Shown here: in pieces, positions 50,932 to 59,638 of the stretch
Layout: each line of letters opens with the position of its first letter
How positions within the stretch are numbered: the first letter of the stretch is position 1
Assembly (NCBI GenBank): GCA_965277495.1
Contig: OZ255824.1
Span: 3,720,001-3,784,000, forward strand
Length of the DNA: 64,000 nt
Direction: 5' to 3'
DNA from: CAHJXG01 sp965277495
GTDB lineage: Bacteria > Pseudomonadota > Alphaproteobacteria > Acetobacterales > Acetobacteraceae
Program-made: the position numbers and the translations under genes
The notes under the pieces: generated by a model
The model's input: the letters and a program-made list of their open reading frames with translations, nothing else
The model's database searches: none
Told to the model about the DNA's origin: nothing

Positions 50932-52117
50932 ATGTCCGGTGCATCGCTGATCGAACACTTTGCTGCGTTGGAGGACCCGCGCCAGGCCTGGAAGGTTCTG
51001 TTTCCGTTGCCGGAAGTCCTTCTGTTGGTGCTGTGCGGCACGCTGGCCGGGGCTGAGGATTTCGTGGAGATCAGGCGCTGGGGTCAGATGCACCAGGACT
51101 TCCTCCGCCGCCTGCTGCCCTACAAGGCCGGGATCCCCAGCCACGACACCCTGAACGACATCATCAACGCCATCGACGGGACGCTCTTTGCCCAGTGTTT
51201 CACCGCCTGGGTCGAGGGCTTGCGCGAGCCAGCCCCGGCCAGCACCGCCCCCGAGATCGTCGCCATCGACGGCAAGACCTCGCGACGCACGCATGACCGC
51301 AGCAAGGACCGTGGGCCGCTGCACATGGTGTCCGCCTGGGCCAGCAGTCAGCGTCTCGTGCTCGGCCAGCAGGCGTGCGAGGCCAAGTCGAACGAGATCA
51401 CCGCTATCGGCCTTCGGCCGATCCCCCGGAGGGACAGACCGCGAAGCGGTCTGAAGGCCGCTGCTGCTCGAACGCCTCGCCCTTACCGGCGCGCTCGTCA
51501 CCATCGACGCCATGGGCACCCAGACCAAGATCGCCCAAGCCATCCTCGACCGCGGCGGCGACTACCTGCTCGCGGTCAAAGACAACCAGCCCAGCCTGCA
51601 CGACGAGATCAGGCGCTACCTCGACGACCCGGCTGCTATCATCCACAGCCGCTTCGAGACGACCGACGGCGACCACGGCCGGATCGAGGTCCGCCGTCAT
51701 CGGATCAGCCACGACGTGGGCTGGCTGACCACCGCACGGCGCTTCCCAGGCGAGCCGCGCTTCCCCGGCCTGCGCGCTATCGCGGTGGTCGAGGCTGAGG
51801 TCGAGCGCAACGGCAGCACAAGTCTGGAACGGCGCTACTTCCTGTCTTCCATGCCACTCGAAGCCAAGCTGTTCGCCCACGCCGTGCGGTGCCACTGGCA
51901 TGTCGAAAACCGCCTGCACTGGGTGCTCGACGTCGTGTTCCACGAGGACCTCAGCCGCCTGCGATCCGGCGCCGGGCCGCAAAACATGGCCACCGTCCGG
52001 CACATGGCGATGAACCTCCTGCGCCGGCCAAAGGACAAACATAGCCTCAAGGTCCGCCGGAAATCCGCCGCTTGGGATACCGCCTACCTCGAAGCTCTGC
52101 TCCGGCAATCAGCGTGA
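50932..52117 (+). pseudogene. ISAs1-family transposase, split by a 49-bp insert
   Basis: The first part (50932-51408) starts at an ATG with a GAGGAGG ribosome binding site and includes the N-terminal LEDPRQAWKVLFPLPEVLLL and the first catalytic aspartate in IVAIDGKTSRR. The second part resumes at 51458 with PLLLERLALTGALVTIDAMG, contains the second aspartate (VTIDAMGTQ), and the glutamate in HVENRLHWVLDVVFHED. The insert shifts the frame by one base, so no complete transposase can be made from this copy. Joining the parts would give a protein of about 378 residues, the usual family length. Confidence 0.92.
51409..51457. repeat. 49-bp palindromic insert inside the transposase gene
   Basis: The insert separates the codons for ITAI and PLLLE of the transposase. 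Its ends form an inverted repeat (GGCCTTC at 51409 and GAAGGCC at 51453), and it contains a 7-bp hairpin AGACCGC-GAA-GCGGTCT (51436-51452) and a palindrome TCGGCCGA (51414-51421). This is the layout of a small palindromic repeat element that can fold into a branched RNA or DNA structure. Confidence 0.85.
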
Positions 52118-52123
52118 TCGCCC

Positions 52124-52140
52124 TTCAAGCGATTGCCCTG
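52124..52140 (-). repeat. Right terminal inverted repeat of the ISAs1 element
   Basis: TTCAAGCGATTGCCCTG, the exact complement of the left end, beginning 6 bases after the transposase stop. Confidence 0.95.
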
Positions 52141-52150
52141 CGTCCGGAGC
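52141..52150. repeat. Right target-site duplication of the ISAs1 element
   Basis: CGTCCGGAGC, identical to 50837-50846. Confidence 0.95.
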
Positions 52151-52157
52151 AGCGGCC

Positions 52158-52186
52158 TTGCGCCGGATCGCCCGCCAGCGTATTCG
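52158..52186 (+). promoter_or_regulatory. Candidate sigma-70-type promoter for the TRAP operon
   Basis: TTGCGC and TATTCG with 17 bases between lie 35 bases before the dctP GTG, followed by an AT-rich stretch unusual for this genome. The match is only partial. The insertion sequence ends 17 bases before the -35-like box, so the promoter, if real, was left intact. Confidence 0.3.
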
Positions 52187-52220
52187 TTCAACAAACTAAA
52201 TAAAAATCACGGAGCACGCT

Positions 52221-53240
52221 GTGTCACTTTCCCGCCGGGCTGCACTGGGCTCGATGCTGGCCGCTCCCATGCTGTTCCGCGCGCCAACCGCCCGCGCTGC
52301 GGCCCGCACGCTGAAAATCAGCCATCAGTTCCCCGGCGGCACAGCGGAGCAGGGCGACTTCCGTGACCGCCTCGTGCGCCGCTTCGCCGCCGAAGTAGAA
52401 AAGCGCACCAACGGCGAACTCGCCTTCGAGATCTACCCAGGCTCGTCGCTGATGAAAACGGTGGCGCAGTTCTCCGCCCTGCGCCGTGGGGCGCTGGACA
52501 TCACGCTCTATCCGCTCGCCTATGCCGGCGGCGAAGTGCCCGAGGTCAACATCGGCCTGATGCCCTGCCTGGTGACGAATTACGAGCAGGGCCTGGCCTG
52601 GAAACGGCAGCCGATCGGGCAGGAACTTGAAAGCCTGCTCGACAAGCGCGGCGTCAAGATCCTGACCTGGGTGTGGCAGGCCGGCGGGGTCGCGTCCCGC
52701 AGCACGCCGGTGGTCCAGCCCGACGACGTAAAAGGCCTCAAGATCCGCGGCGGCTCGCGCGAGATGGACCTGATGCTGAAAGGCGCCGGCGGCATCATCA
52801 GCTCGGTGCCGAGCAACGAGATTTACGCCGCCATGCAGACCGGCTCGCTGGATGCGGCGGTGACCTCGTCGACCAGCCTGATCTCGTTCCGCCTGGAGGA
52901 GATCAGCAAGGCCGTGACGACCGGGCGCACCGGCAGCTTCTGGTTCATGCTGGAGCCGCTGCTGATCTCGAAGCAGATCTTCGAAAGCCTGCCGCCATCG
53001 CAGCAGGCGGTGGTCACCGAAGTCGGCGCGGAACAGGAAGCATTCGGCCTGCAGGCGGCGAAGGCCGACGACGAGGACCTGGCGCGCGTGTTCGCCAAGG
53101 CCGGGGTCGCCGCCTACGACATGGACGCGGCGGCGATCCAGAAATGGAAGGTATTGGCGCAGGAAACGGCGTGGAAGGACTTCGCCGCCCGCAACGCCGC
53201 CTGCGCCGCCTTGCTGAAACAGGCCGAGGCCGTCGCTTGA
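52221..53240 (+). CDS. TRAP transporter solute-binding protein (DctP family)
   Basis: Periplasmic receptor of a tripartite ATP-independent transporter. The 339 residues begin with a twin-arginine-like signal (SRRAALGSMLAAPMLFRAPTARA, cleavage near ARA-A), then the DctP fold: KISHQFPGGTAEQGDFRDRLVRRF, GLKIRGG with the family's conserved carboxylate-binding arginine, and IYAAMQTGSLDAAVTS. The ligand cannot be read from the sequence. It starts with GTG after a GGAG site, and its stop overlaps the next start (TTGA). Confidence 0.93.
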   Translation: MSLSRRAALGSMLAAPMLFRAPTARAAARTLKISHQFPGGTAEQGDFRDRLVRRFAAEVEKRTNGELAFEIYPGSSLMKTVAQFSALRRGALDITLYPLAYAGGEVPEVNIGLMPCLVTNYEQGLAWKRQPIGQELESLLDKRGVKILTWVWQAGGVASRSTPVVQPDDVKGLKIRGGSREMDLMLKGAGGIISSVPSNEIYAAMQTGSLDAAVTSSTSLISFRLEEISKAVTTGRTGSFWFMLEPLLISKQIFESLPPSQQAVVTEVGAEQEAFGLQAAKADDEDLARVFAKAGVAAYDMDAAAIQKWKVLAQETAWKDFAARNAACAALLKQAEAVA

Positions 53241-53821
53241 GCAGCCATGGCATCGATGCCGCCTCGGGCGCCATCCCGGCGGCCGATGTCCCGCGCCGCG
53301 GCCTGCTGGGCGGGGCGCAGCTCCTGCTGGATGGGCTGAACAGCGTCATGGCTGTGCTCTCGGCGCTGGCCATCGCCGCCGCCGGGGCCGTGCTGACGTG
53401 GGAGGTCGCGGGCCGCTACTTCCTCAGCATCCCGAGCGACTGGCAGGACGAACTCAGCGTCTTCCTGCTGATCGGCGCGACCTTCGCCTCCGCGGCCTGG
53501 ATTCAGGCCCGGCGCGGCCACGTCGCCATCGACGCATTGACCCACATCCTGCCGCCGCGCATCGACCACGTGCGCCGGGTGATGGCGGACGCGCTGAGCT
53601 TCCTTTTCGTCGCGTTCTTCGCCTGGAAAAGCGTGACGTTGCTGCTCGAAGCGCTGGAGGACGGGCAGACGACTCCGTCCTCATGGGGGCCGCCGCTGTG
53701 GATTCCATACGGCTGCATGGCGGTCGGCATGACCCTGCTGGCGGCGCAACTTCTGCTGCAGACGCTGGCCAGCCGGCACCGGGACAGCCAGCCCGCGCAT
53801 CTCGCGCGGGCCCAGCCCTAG
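53237..53821 (+). CDS. TRAP transporter small permease (DctQ family)
   Basis: Four-helix membrane subunit. The 194 residues have a hydrophilic N-terminus of about 30 residues and helices at roughly 36-60, 74-92, 115-138 and 155-180; WEVAGRYFLSIPSDWQDELSVFLLIGATFASAAWIQARRGHV is the DctQ hallmark stretch (WxDE-type segment WQDELSVF). TTG overlapping the dctP stop is used as start; an internal ATG at 53348 would cut the first helix. Confidence 0.88.
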   Translation: MSSHGIDAASGAIPAADVPRRGLLGGAQLLLDGLNSVMAVLSALAIAAAGAVLTWEVAGRYFLSIPSDWQDELSVFLLIGATFASAAWIQARRGHVAIDALTHILPPRIDHVRRVMADALSFLFVAFFAWKSVTLLLEALEDGQTTPSSWGPPLWIPYGCMAVGMTLLAAQLLLQTLASRHRDSQPAHLARAQP

Positions 53822-53830
53822 GCCGGCGCC

Positions 53831-55177
53831 GTGTCGACGCTGCAGATCGGCTTGATGTATGGCGGCGCGACCCTCGTCGCCCTGTTCTCCGGCATGCCCA
53901 TCGCCTTCGCCCTCGGCGGCGTCGCCACGCTGTTCATGCTCGCGTTCATGCCGGCGGCGTCGCTCGATACCGTCGCGCAGAATGTCTATGAGGAGCTGGC
54001 CAGCATCACCCTGCTGACCATTCCGCTGTTCATCCTGAAGGGCGCCGCGATCGGCAAGTCGCGCGCCGGCAAGGACCTGTATGACGCCCTGCACACCTGG
54101 CTGCACCGCGTCCCCGGCGGCCTCGGCGTCGCGGTCGTGCTCGCCTGCGGGCTGTTCGCCGCCATGGCCGGCAGCAGCCCGGCGACATGCAGCGCCATCG
54201 GCAGCTCCGGCATTCCCGAAATGCGACGCCGCGGCTACTCGCCCGGCTTCGCCGCCGGGCTGGTGGCGGCCGGGGGCACGCTCGGCATCCTGCTGCCGCC
54301 GTCCATCGTGTTAATCCTCTATGCGGTCGCGGCCGAGCAGTCGCTGGGGCGGTTGTTCCTGGCCGGCATCGGCCCCGGCATCCTGCTGGTCGGGCTGTTC
54401 GCCACCTATGCCGTTCTGCGCTGGAAACAGGAATTCGGCCGGGCCACCGCCGCCGCTGCTGGCGGTGCAGTCCGCAGCGAAATCCTGCGGCAGGACACCT
54501 ATACATTGCGGGACAGGCTGACGGCGTTGCCCCGCGTGCTGCCGTTCCTCATCCTGCTGACCGGCGTGATGGTGGCGCTGTATGGCGGCATCGCCACCCC
54601 CAGCGAGACGGCCGGCCTCGGCGCTATGCTGGCGCTTTTGCTGATCGCCGTGATCTATGGCGCCTACCGCTTCGCGGACCTGAAGCCGATCTTCATGGGC
54701 ACGCTCGGCGAGAGCGGCATGCTGCTCATGATCATCGGCATGAGCCTGCTGTACAGCTACGTGATGAGCTACCTCCACATCAGCCAAGCCGCCGCCGGCT
54801 GGATCGTCGGGCTGCATCTGTCGAAGTGGCTGCTGCTGTTCGCGATCCTGCTGCTTGTCGTGGTGCTGGGCTTCTTCTTGCCGCCGGTGTCGATCATCCT
54901 GATGACCGCGCCGATCATCCTGCCGCCGTTGCGCGAGAACGGCTTCGACCTGATCTGGTTCGGCGTGGTGATGGCCGTGGTCATGGAAATGGGGCTGATC
55001 CATCCTCCCGTGGGCCTCAACATCTTCGTCATCAACCGGATCGCGCCCGACATCGGCTTGGGGCCGATCATCTGGGGCACCTTGCCGTTCGTGGCGATCA
55101 TGGCCGTCGCGGTGGTCATCCTGTCCATGGCGCCGGGCATTGCCATGTGGCTGCCGGATTTAGTTTACTCAAAGTAA
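53831..55177 (+). CDS. TRAP transporter large permease (DctM family)
   Basis: Twelve-helix ion-coupled permease that accepts the solute from the receptor. The 448 residues show SGMPIAFALGG, the AAMAGSSPATCSAIGSSGIPEM segment and AAGGTLGILLPPSIVLILYA, then in the second half GATPSETAGLGA-like IATPSETAGLGA and EMGLIHPPVGLNIFVI. GTG start, 9 bases after dctQ. The three TRAP genes are contiguous with no insert. Confidence 0.94.
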   Translation: MSTLQIGLMYGGATLVALFSGMPIAFALGGVATLFMLAFMPAASLDTVAQNVYEELASITLLTIPLFILKGAAIGKSRAGKDLYDALHTWLHRVPGGLGVAVVLACGLFAAMAGSSPATCSAIGSSGIPEMRRRGYSPGFAAGLVAAGGTLGILLPPSIVLILYAVAAEQSLGRLFLAGIGPGILLVGLFATYAVLRWKQEFGRATAAAAGGAVRSEILRQDTYTLRDRLTALPRVLPFLILLTGVMVALYGGIATPSETAGLGAMLALLLIAVIYGAYRFADLKPIFMGTLGESGMLLMIIGMSLLYSYVMSYLHISQAAAGWIVGLHLSKWLLLFAILLLVVVLGFFLPPVSIILMTAPIILPPLRENGFDLIWFGVVMAVVMEMGLIHPPVGLNIFVINRIAPDIGLGPIIWGTLPFVAIMAVAVVILSMAPGIAMWLPDLVYSK

Positions 55178-55225
55178 TAGCTCACGCCGCTTGCGTGCGC
55201 GGCCCGGTCCGGTGATTGTGCGGCC

Positions 55226-56347
55226 ATGGACACGCACGCCTTCGACGCGATCGTCATCGGGGCTGGCATCGCCGGCGCCACCGTCGCGGCGCATTTGTCG
55301 ACCGACCGCCGGGTCGCGCTGGTCGAGGCCGAGGAGGCCGCCGGCTATCACAGCACCGGGCGGTCCGCCGCCATCTGGATTCTGAACTACGGGCCGCCCG
55401 ACGTGCGGGTGCTGACCGGCCTGTCGCGCGAGTTCTTCAGGCACCCGCCGCCCGGCTTCTCCGATGCGCCGATCCTGGCGCAGCGTCCCGTGGTGTTCCT
55501 GGCGCCGCCGGAGCAGTGCGACCATCTCGGCCGTCTATTGGCCGTGGGCAGCGGCCTGCGCGAGGCGTCGATCGCCGAAGTGGCCGCGCTGGTTCCGGCT
55601 TTGCGCCCGGGCTATGCCGTGCAGGCGGCGATCGAGGATGACGCGTTCGACATGGATGTCGCCGCCTTGCACCAGGGCTTCCTGCGCCTGTTGCGCAGCA
55701 GGGACGGCGTGCTGGCGCTGCGCAGCCGGACCGGGCAGATCGAGCGCCGGGCCGGGCTGTGGCGCGTTCAGACGAACGGGGGCGACCTGTTCACCGCGCC
55801 GGTTGTGGTCAACACCTCCGGCGCATGGGGCGACGAGGTGGCGCGGCAGGCCGGGGTCGCGCCGCTCGGCCTCGTGCCCAAGCGCCGCACCGGCGTCGTC
55901 ATCGACCCGGCGCCCTGGCAGGTCATCCATTGGCCGATGGTGCAGGACGTGGACCACACCTGGTATATCCGCCCCGAGGCCCGCACGAAGCTGATGGTCA
56001 GCCCGGCCGACGAGACCGACATGCACGCGCACGACGTAGCGCCGGACGAACTGGATGTCGCCATCGCCATCGACCGCATGCAGCAGGCGCTGGATATCGA
56101 GGTCCGGCGCGTCGAGCATAGCTGGGCGGGCCTCCGCACCTTCACGCCCGACCGCAGCCTGGCGTTCGGCTGGAGCGGCGCCGTCGAGGGCTTTTTCTGG
56201 TGCGTCGGCCAGGGGGGTTACGGCATCCAGACCTCGCCGGCGGCAGGGAAGCTGGTGGCGGACGTGATCGCCGGGCGCGACCCGGGGCCGGCCGGCGCAA
56301 TCCTGCCGGCGGTCGACCCGCGCCGCTTCACCCGCGCCGCCGCGTAG
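55226..56347 (+). CDS. FAD-dependent oxidoreductase (DAO / glycine oxidase-like)
   Basis: A 373-residue flavoprotein of the D-amino acid oxidase superfamily. Visible are the FAD loop VIGAGIAGATVAAHL (11-25), the ARRSAAIW-like GRSAAIWILNYGP segment, NTSGAWGDEVARQAG, and the C-terminal WCVGQGGYGIQTSPAAGKLVAD FAD-binding stretch. It likely oxidises an amino or imino acid. It starts 48 bases after dctM and ends 4 bases before the first transglutaminase, so the transporter, this enzyme and the next three genes form one run. Confidence 0.86.
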   Translation: MDTHAFDAIVIGAGIAGATVAAHLSTDRRVALVEAEEAAGYHSTGRSAAIWILNYGPPDVRVLTGLSREFFRHPPPGFSDAPILAQRPVVFLAPPEQCDHLGRLLAVGSGLREASIAEVAALVPALRPGYAVQAAIEDDAFDMDVAALHQGFLRLLRSRDGVLALRSRTGQIERRAGLWRVQTNGGDLFTAPVVVNTSGAWGDEVARQAGVAPLGLVPKRRTGVVIDPAPWQVIHWPMVQDVDHTWYIRPEARTKLMVSPADETDMHAHDVAPDELDVAIAIDRMQQALDIEVRRVEHSWAGLRTFTPDRSLAFGWSGAVEGFFWCVGQGGYGIQTSPAAGKLVADVIAGRDPGPAGAILPAVDPRRFTRAAA

Positions 56348-56351
56348 CGCC

Positions 56352-57218
56352 ATGCCGCCGCTGATCGGCCTGGTCCATCGCACCTCCTATCGCTACGACC
56401 GCCCGGTCAGGCTGGGTCCGCAGAGCATCCGGCTGCGCCCGATGCCGCACGCGCGCACGCCCATTCCGTCCTATGCGCTGCGCATCGACCCCGAACCGGC
56501 ATCGGTGCACTGGCAGCAGGACCCGCACGGCAACACCTTGGCGCGGGTGGTGCTGCCGGGGCCGGTGGAGGCGATGGATGTTGTCGTCGACCTGGTTGCG
56601 GACCTCAGCCCCCAGGACCCTTTCAGCTTCCTGCTCGACCCCGGCATCGAGTCCTGGCCGTTCCGCTACGAGCCCTTGATGGCCGACGACCTCGGCCAGT
56701 TCCGCCGGGCCGACCACGCGGGGCCATTGCTGCGCGCCTTGCGGGATGAAACGCCGCCGTCGGGCGCGCCAACCGTTGTCCTGATCCTCGAGCTGACCCA
56801 TCGGGTGCGGGACCGCGTCGCCTATATCGTCCGCATGGAGCCTGGCGTCTGGGACCCCGACCGCACGTTGACGGAGGCGCGCGGATCGTGCCGCGACTCC
56901 GCTTGGCTGCTGATCCAGCTATTGCGGCTGCACGGCATCGCCGCCCGGTTCGTGTCCGGCTACCTGATCCAACTGCCGGGCGACGGCAAGCCTGACATCG
57001 CGGACCTGCACGCCTGGGCCGAGGCCTTCCTGCCCGGCGCCGGCTGGATCGGCCTCGACGCCACCTCCGGCCTGCTGACGGCCGAGGGCCACATCCCGCT
57101 CGCCGCCAGCCCGCACCCGATCGCCGCCGCCCCCATCACCGGCACGGTGGAGCCGAGCGGCGTCGTCCTCGAAACCGACATGCAATTGCGGCACATAGCA
57201 CCGCCCGCCGCCACGTGA
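56352..57218 (+). CDS. Transglutaminase-like protein lacking the usual DUF2126 part
   Basis: A 288-residue transglutaminase-like cysteine peptidase/transferase. It starts with the bacterial TGase N-terminal domain (HRTSYRYDRPVRLGPQSIRLRP) and has the catalytic Cys in ARGSCRDSAWLL (about residue 180), His in LHAWAEAFL (about 215) and Asp in GLDATSG (about 236). Close relatives are about 1100 residues because DUF2126 is fused after the transglutaminase. Here the protein stops shortly after LTAEGHIPLAASPHP, where that second part would begin. The stop overlaps the next start (GTGA). Confidence 0.86.
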   Translation: MPPLIGLVHRTSYRYDRPVRLGPQSIRLRPMPHARTPIPSYALRIDPEPASVHWQQDPHGNTLARVVLPGPVEAMDVVVDLVADLSPQDPFSFLLDPGIESWPFRYEPLMADDLGQFRRADHAGPLLRALRDETPPSGAPTVVLILELTHRVRDRVAYIVRMEPGVWDPDRTLTEARGSCRDSAWLLIQLLRLHGIAARFVSGYLIQLPGDGKPDIADLHAWAEAFLPGAGWIGLDATSGLLTAEGHIPLAASPHPIAAAPITGTVEPSGVVLETDMQLRHIAPPAAT

Positions 57219-59638
57219 CGCCGCTGGAGCTGACCGCGGTCGACGAGATGGTGAACGGACGCGGCGGGGTGCGTCCGCAATGGCGCGGCATATTGGGCGT
57301 GCTCGCCGGGTTCGACCCGGGCCAGCTCGCCGACCGCGCGCACCGGCTGGACCGCGCTGCCGAGGAGGATGGACCCTCGGCCTGGCGCTGCGACCCGGTG
57401 CCGCTGCCAATCCCGGCCGACGAGTTCGCCGACCTGGAAACCGGGCTGCGGCAGCGCGCCGCCCTGCTCGAAGCCATCCTGGCCGACCTTTATGGCCCGC
57501 AAACGCTGCTCTCCGGCGGCGCGCTGCCGGCGGCGCTGGTGCACGCCAATCCCGCGTTCCTGCGCGCCTGCCGGGCCACGCCGTCGGCGCCGCACCGATA
57601 CCTGCAGGCCTACGCCGCCGACCTGGTGCGCAGCCCGGATGGGCAATGGCGCGTGCTGGCCGACCGGACCGGCGGCGCGCTCGGCATCGGCTATGCCCGC
57701 GAAAGCCGCCGCCTGCTCGCGCGCGTGCTGCCCGAGCTGTTCCGCTCCACCCAGGTCCGCCAGCTCCGTCCGTTCTTCGAGGCCTGGCAGGATGCGCTGG
57801 TCCGCACCGCAGCGCCGGGCCAAGGACGCATGCCGTTCGTGGCGATGCTGACGCCCGGCGTCGGCGACCCGCATTGGCCCGAGCACCTGGCGCTGTCGCG
57901 TGATCTCGGCTGCGCGCTGGTGCAGGCGCGGGACCTCACGGTGCGGTCCGGCACCGTGTTCCTGAAAACCCTGCGCGGCCTGCAGCAGGTGGACGTCCTG
58001 TTCCGCCGCGTGCCCGGCGGCACATTGGACGGGCTGGAGCTGTCGGCCAGCCCCAGCGCGGGGGTCACCGGTTTGCTGGACGCGGCCCGCAGCGGCGCGG
58101 TGCAGATACTCAACCATCCCGGCGCTGCGGCCATCGAGGCCCCAGCCTTTGCAGCGTTCCTGCCGGCGCTGTCCCGCAGGCTGCTCGGCGAAACGCTGTC
58201 GCTTGCGACCATCCCGACTCTATGGCTGGCCGACGCGGGCGCGCCCCGCACGGTTTGCCAGGACTTCAGGCGTTGGAGCGTGCGTCCGGCGCTCGATCCC
58301 GCGGCGCCGGCGATCCCCCTGGCCGACTTGTCGCCCGAGGCGCGGGGGGAGCTGGAGCGCGCCTTTGCGACCCGGGCATGGGAGTTCACCGCGTCGAACC
58401 CGGTGCCGCCGTCATTGGCGCCATGCCATGGACCCGGCGGCCTGTCGCCGCGCCCAGTCGTGCTGCGCCTGTTCCTGATGCACGACGGCGCGGGCTGGCG
58501 CATGATGCAGGGTGGCCTCGCCCGCGTGCTGCGCCCGGGCGAGCATGTGACCGAGGCGCTGCCCTCCGGCGCGCTGGTCAAGGACGTGTGGGTGCTGCGC
58601 CAGGACAACCAGGACATCCAGGGACCCGAGCCCGCGCGCCAGCCGGCCTTGGCGATCCAGCGCAGCATCGGCGACGTGCCGAGCCGCGTGGCGGACGATT
58701 TCTTCTGGTTGGGCCGCTACGTCGAACGCCTGGAGCTGCAGGCGCGGCTGGGCCGGGCCGGGCTGCTGCGCCGGACCCGCGGCGCGCCGCTGCCGCGCGA
58801 GATCGCGGAGATCAGGATCTTGGCCGCCTGCCTCGTGGGCGCCGGGCTGACGCCGGGCGCAGGGCAGGGCGACTTGGAGGACACGGTGCGCGACTCGCTG
58901 CAAGCCCAGGGATTGCTGGCGCAGGAACTCGGCAGCGTGGCCGGGTTGACCGAGGCGTTGCGCGACCGGCTGACGATCGAGACGCACGCGGCCTTCGTGC
59001 ATGCCCTGCGCGCCGCGCGGGAGGACGTGCAGGATGCCGCCCGCAGTGGCCTGGATGGGCTGGTGCATGCCATGGCCGGCCTGCAACGGCTGGCGACGAC
59101 GGTGGCGGGCGTCGCGGCCGAGGGCATGGTGCGGGGCGGCGGCTGGCTGTTCCTCGACCTCGGCCGCCGGATCGAGCGCGCGCAGCTTACCGCGGCGACG
59201 CTCGCCACCGTCCTGGACCAGCGGCCCGAGCGCATCGACAGCATGTTGGCCATGGTGCTGGAGCTATGCGACAGCGCGATCACCTATCGCGGCCGCTACA
59301 TGTCGGCGCTGCAGCCGGCGCCGGTGCTGGACCTGGTGCTGTCCGACATCAGCAACCCGCGGGCGCTCGCCTATCAGTTCGCCCAGGCGTCAAGGCTGCT
59401 GCAACAAGCCGATCCGTCGGAGGGCGACCTGGCGCGCAGTGCCGGCGAGCTGCTGCGGCGGGCCGACGCCATGGTCGAGCGGGTCGCGCGGTCGGGCAAT
59501 TCCGCTGCCGCCGCTGCCTCGCTTTCGCCCTTGCTGCGTTCGGTCGCATTCGACACCGCCTTGCTGTCGGACCGCGTCACCCGGCGCTTCTTCGCATTGC
59601 TGCCAAAGCTGCAATCCGTCGGCCTGGAGGTCGCGTGA
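57215..59638 (+). CDS. Fused circularly permuted ATP-grasp and alpha-E protein
   Basis: An 807-residue two-domain protein. The N-terminal 470 residues are a circularly permuted ATP-grasp of type 2 (VLADRTGGALGIGYARESRR, ALVQARDLTVRSGTVFLKTL, FAAFLPALSRRLLGE), predicted to form peptide-like amide bonds. The C-terminal 310 residues from about 495 are an alpha-E domain (SRVADDFFWLGRYVERLELQ), all helical, of unknown function. Such pairs with transglutaminases have been proposed, from comparative genomics, as peptide-synthesising or modifying modules. GTG start coupled to the upstream gene; the stop overlaps the next start. Confidence 0.87.
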   Translation: MTPLELTAVDEMVNGRGGVRPQWRGILGVLAGFDPGQLADRAHRLDRAAEEDGPSAWRCDPVPLPIPADEFADLETGLRQRAALLEAILADLYGPQTLLSGGALPAALVHANPAFLRACRATPSAPHRYLQAYAADLVRSPDGQWRVLADRTGGALGIGYARESRRLLARVLPELFRSTQVRQLRPFFEAWQDALVRTAAPGQGRMPFVAMLTPGVGDPHWPEHLALSRDLGCALVQARDLTVRSGTVFLKTLRGLQQVDVLFRRVPGGTLDGLELSASPSAGVTGLLDAARSGAVQILNHPGAAAIEAPAFAAFLPALSRRLLGETLSLATIPTLWLADAGAPRTVCQDFRRWSVRPALDPAAPAIPLADLSPEARGELERAFATRAWEFTASNPVPPSLAPCHGPGGLSPRPVVLRLFLMHDGAGWRMMQGGLARVLRPGEHVTEALPSGALVKDVWVLRQDNQDIQGPEPARQPALAIQRSIGDVPSRVADDFFWLGRYVERLELQARLGRAGLLRRTRGAPLPREIAEIRILAACLVGAGLTPGAGQGDLEDTVRDSLQAQGLLAQELGSVAGLTEALRDRLTIETHAAFVHALRAAREDVQDAARSGLDGLVHAMAGLQRLATTVAGVAAEGMVRGGGWLFLDLGRRIERAQLTAATLATVLDQRPERIDSMLAMVLELCDSAITYRGRYMSALQPAPVLDLVLSDISNPRALAYQFAQASRLLQQADPSEGDLARSAGELLRRADAMVERVARSGNSAAAAASLSPLLRSVAFDTALLSDRVTRRFFALLPKLQSVGLEVA

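Larger units (their letters stand above)
50847..52140 (+). mobile_element. ISAs1-family insertion sequence, complete ends
   Basis: A 1294-bp element bounded by 17-bp perfect terminal inverted repeats (CAGGGCAATCGCTTGAA at 50847-50863 and its complement at 52124-52140) and by an identical 10-bp target duplication. The single transposase gene belongs to the ISAs1 family (H-repeat-associated type). It carries a 49-bp palindromic insert, without which the element would be 1245 bp. Intact ends and duplication show a rather recent jump into the intergenic region between the NUDIX and dctP genes, so no gene was destroyed. Confidence 0.95.
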
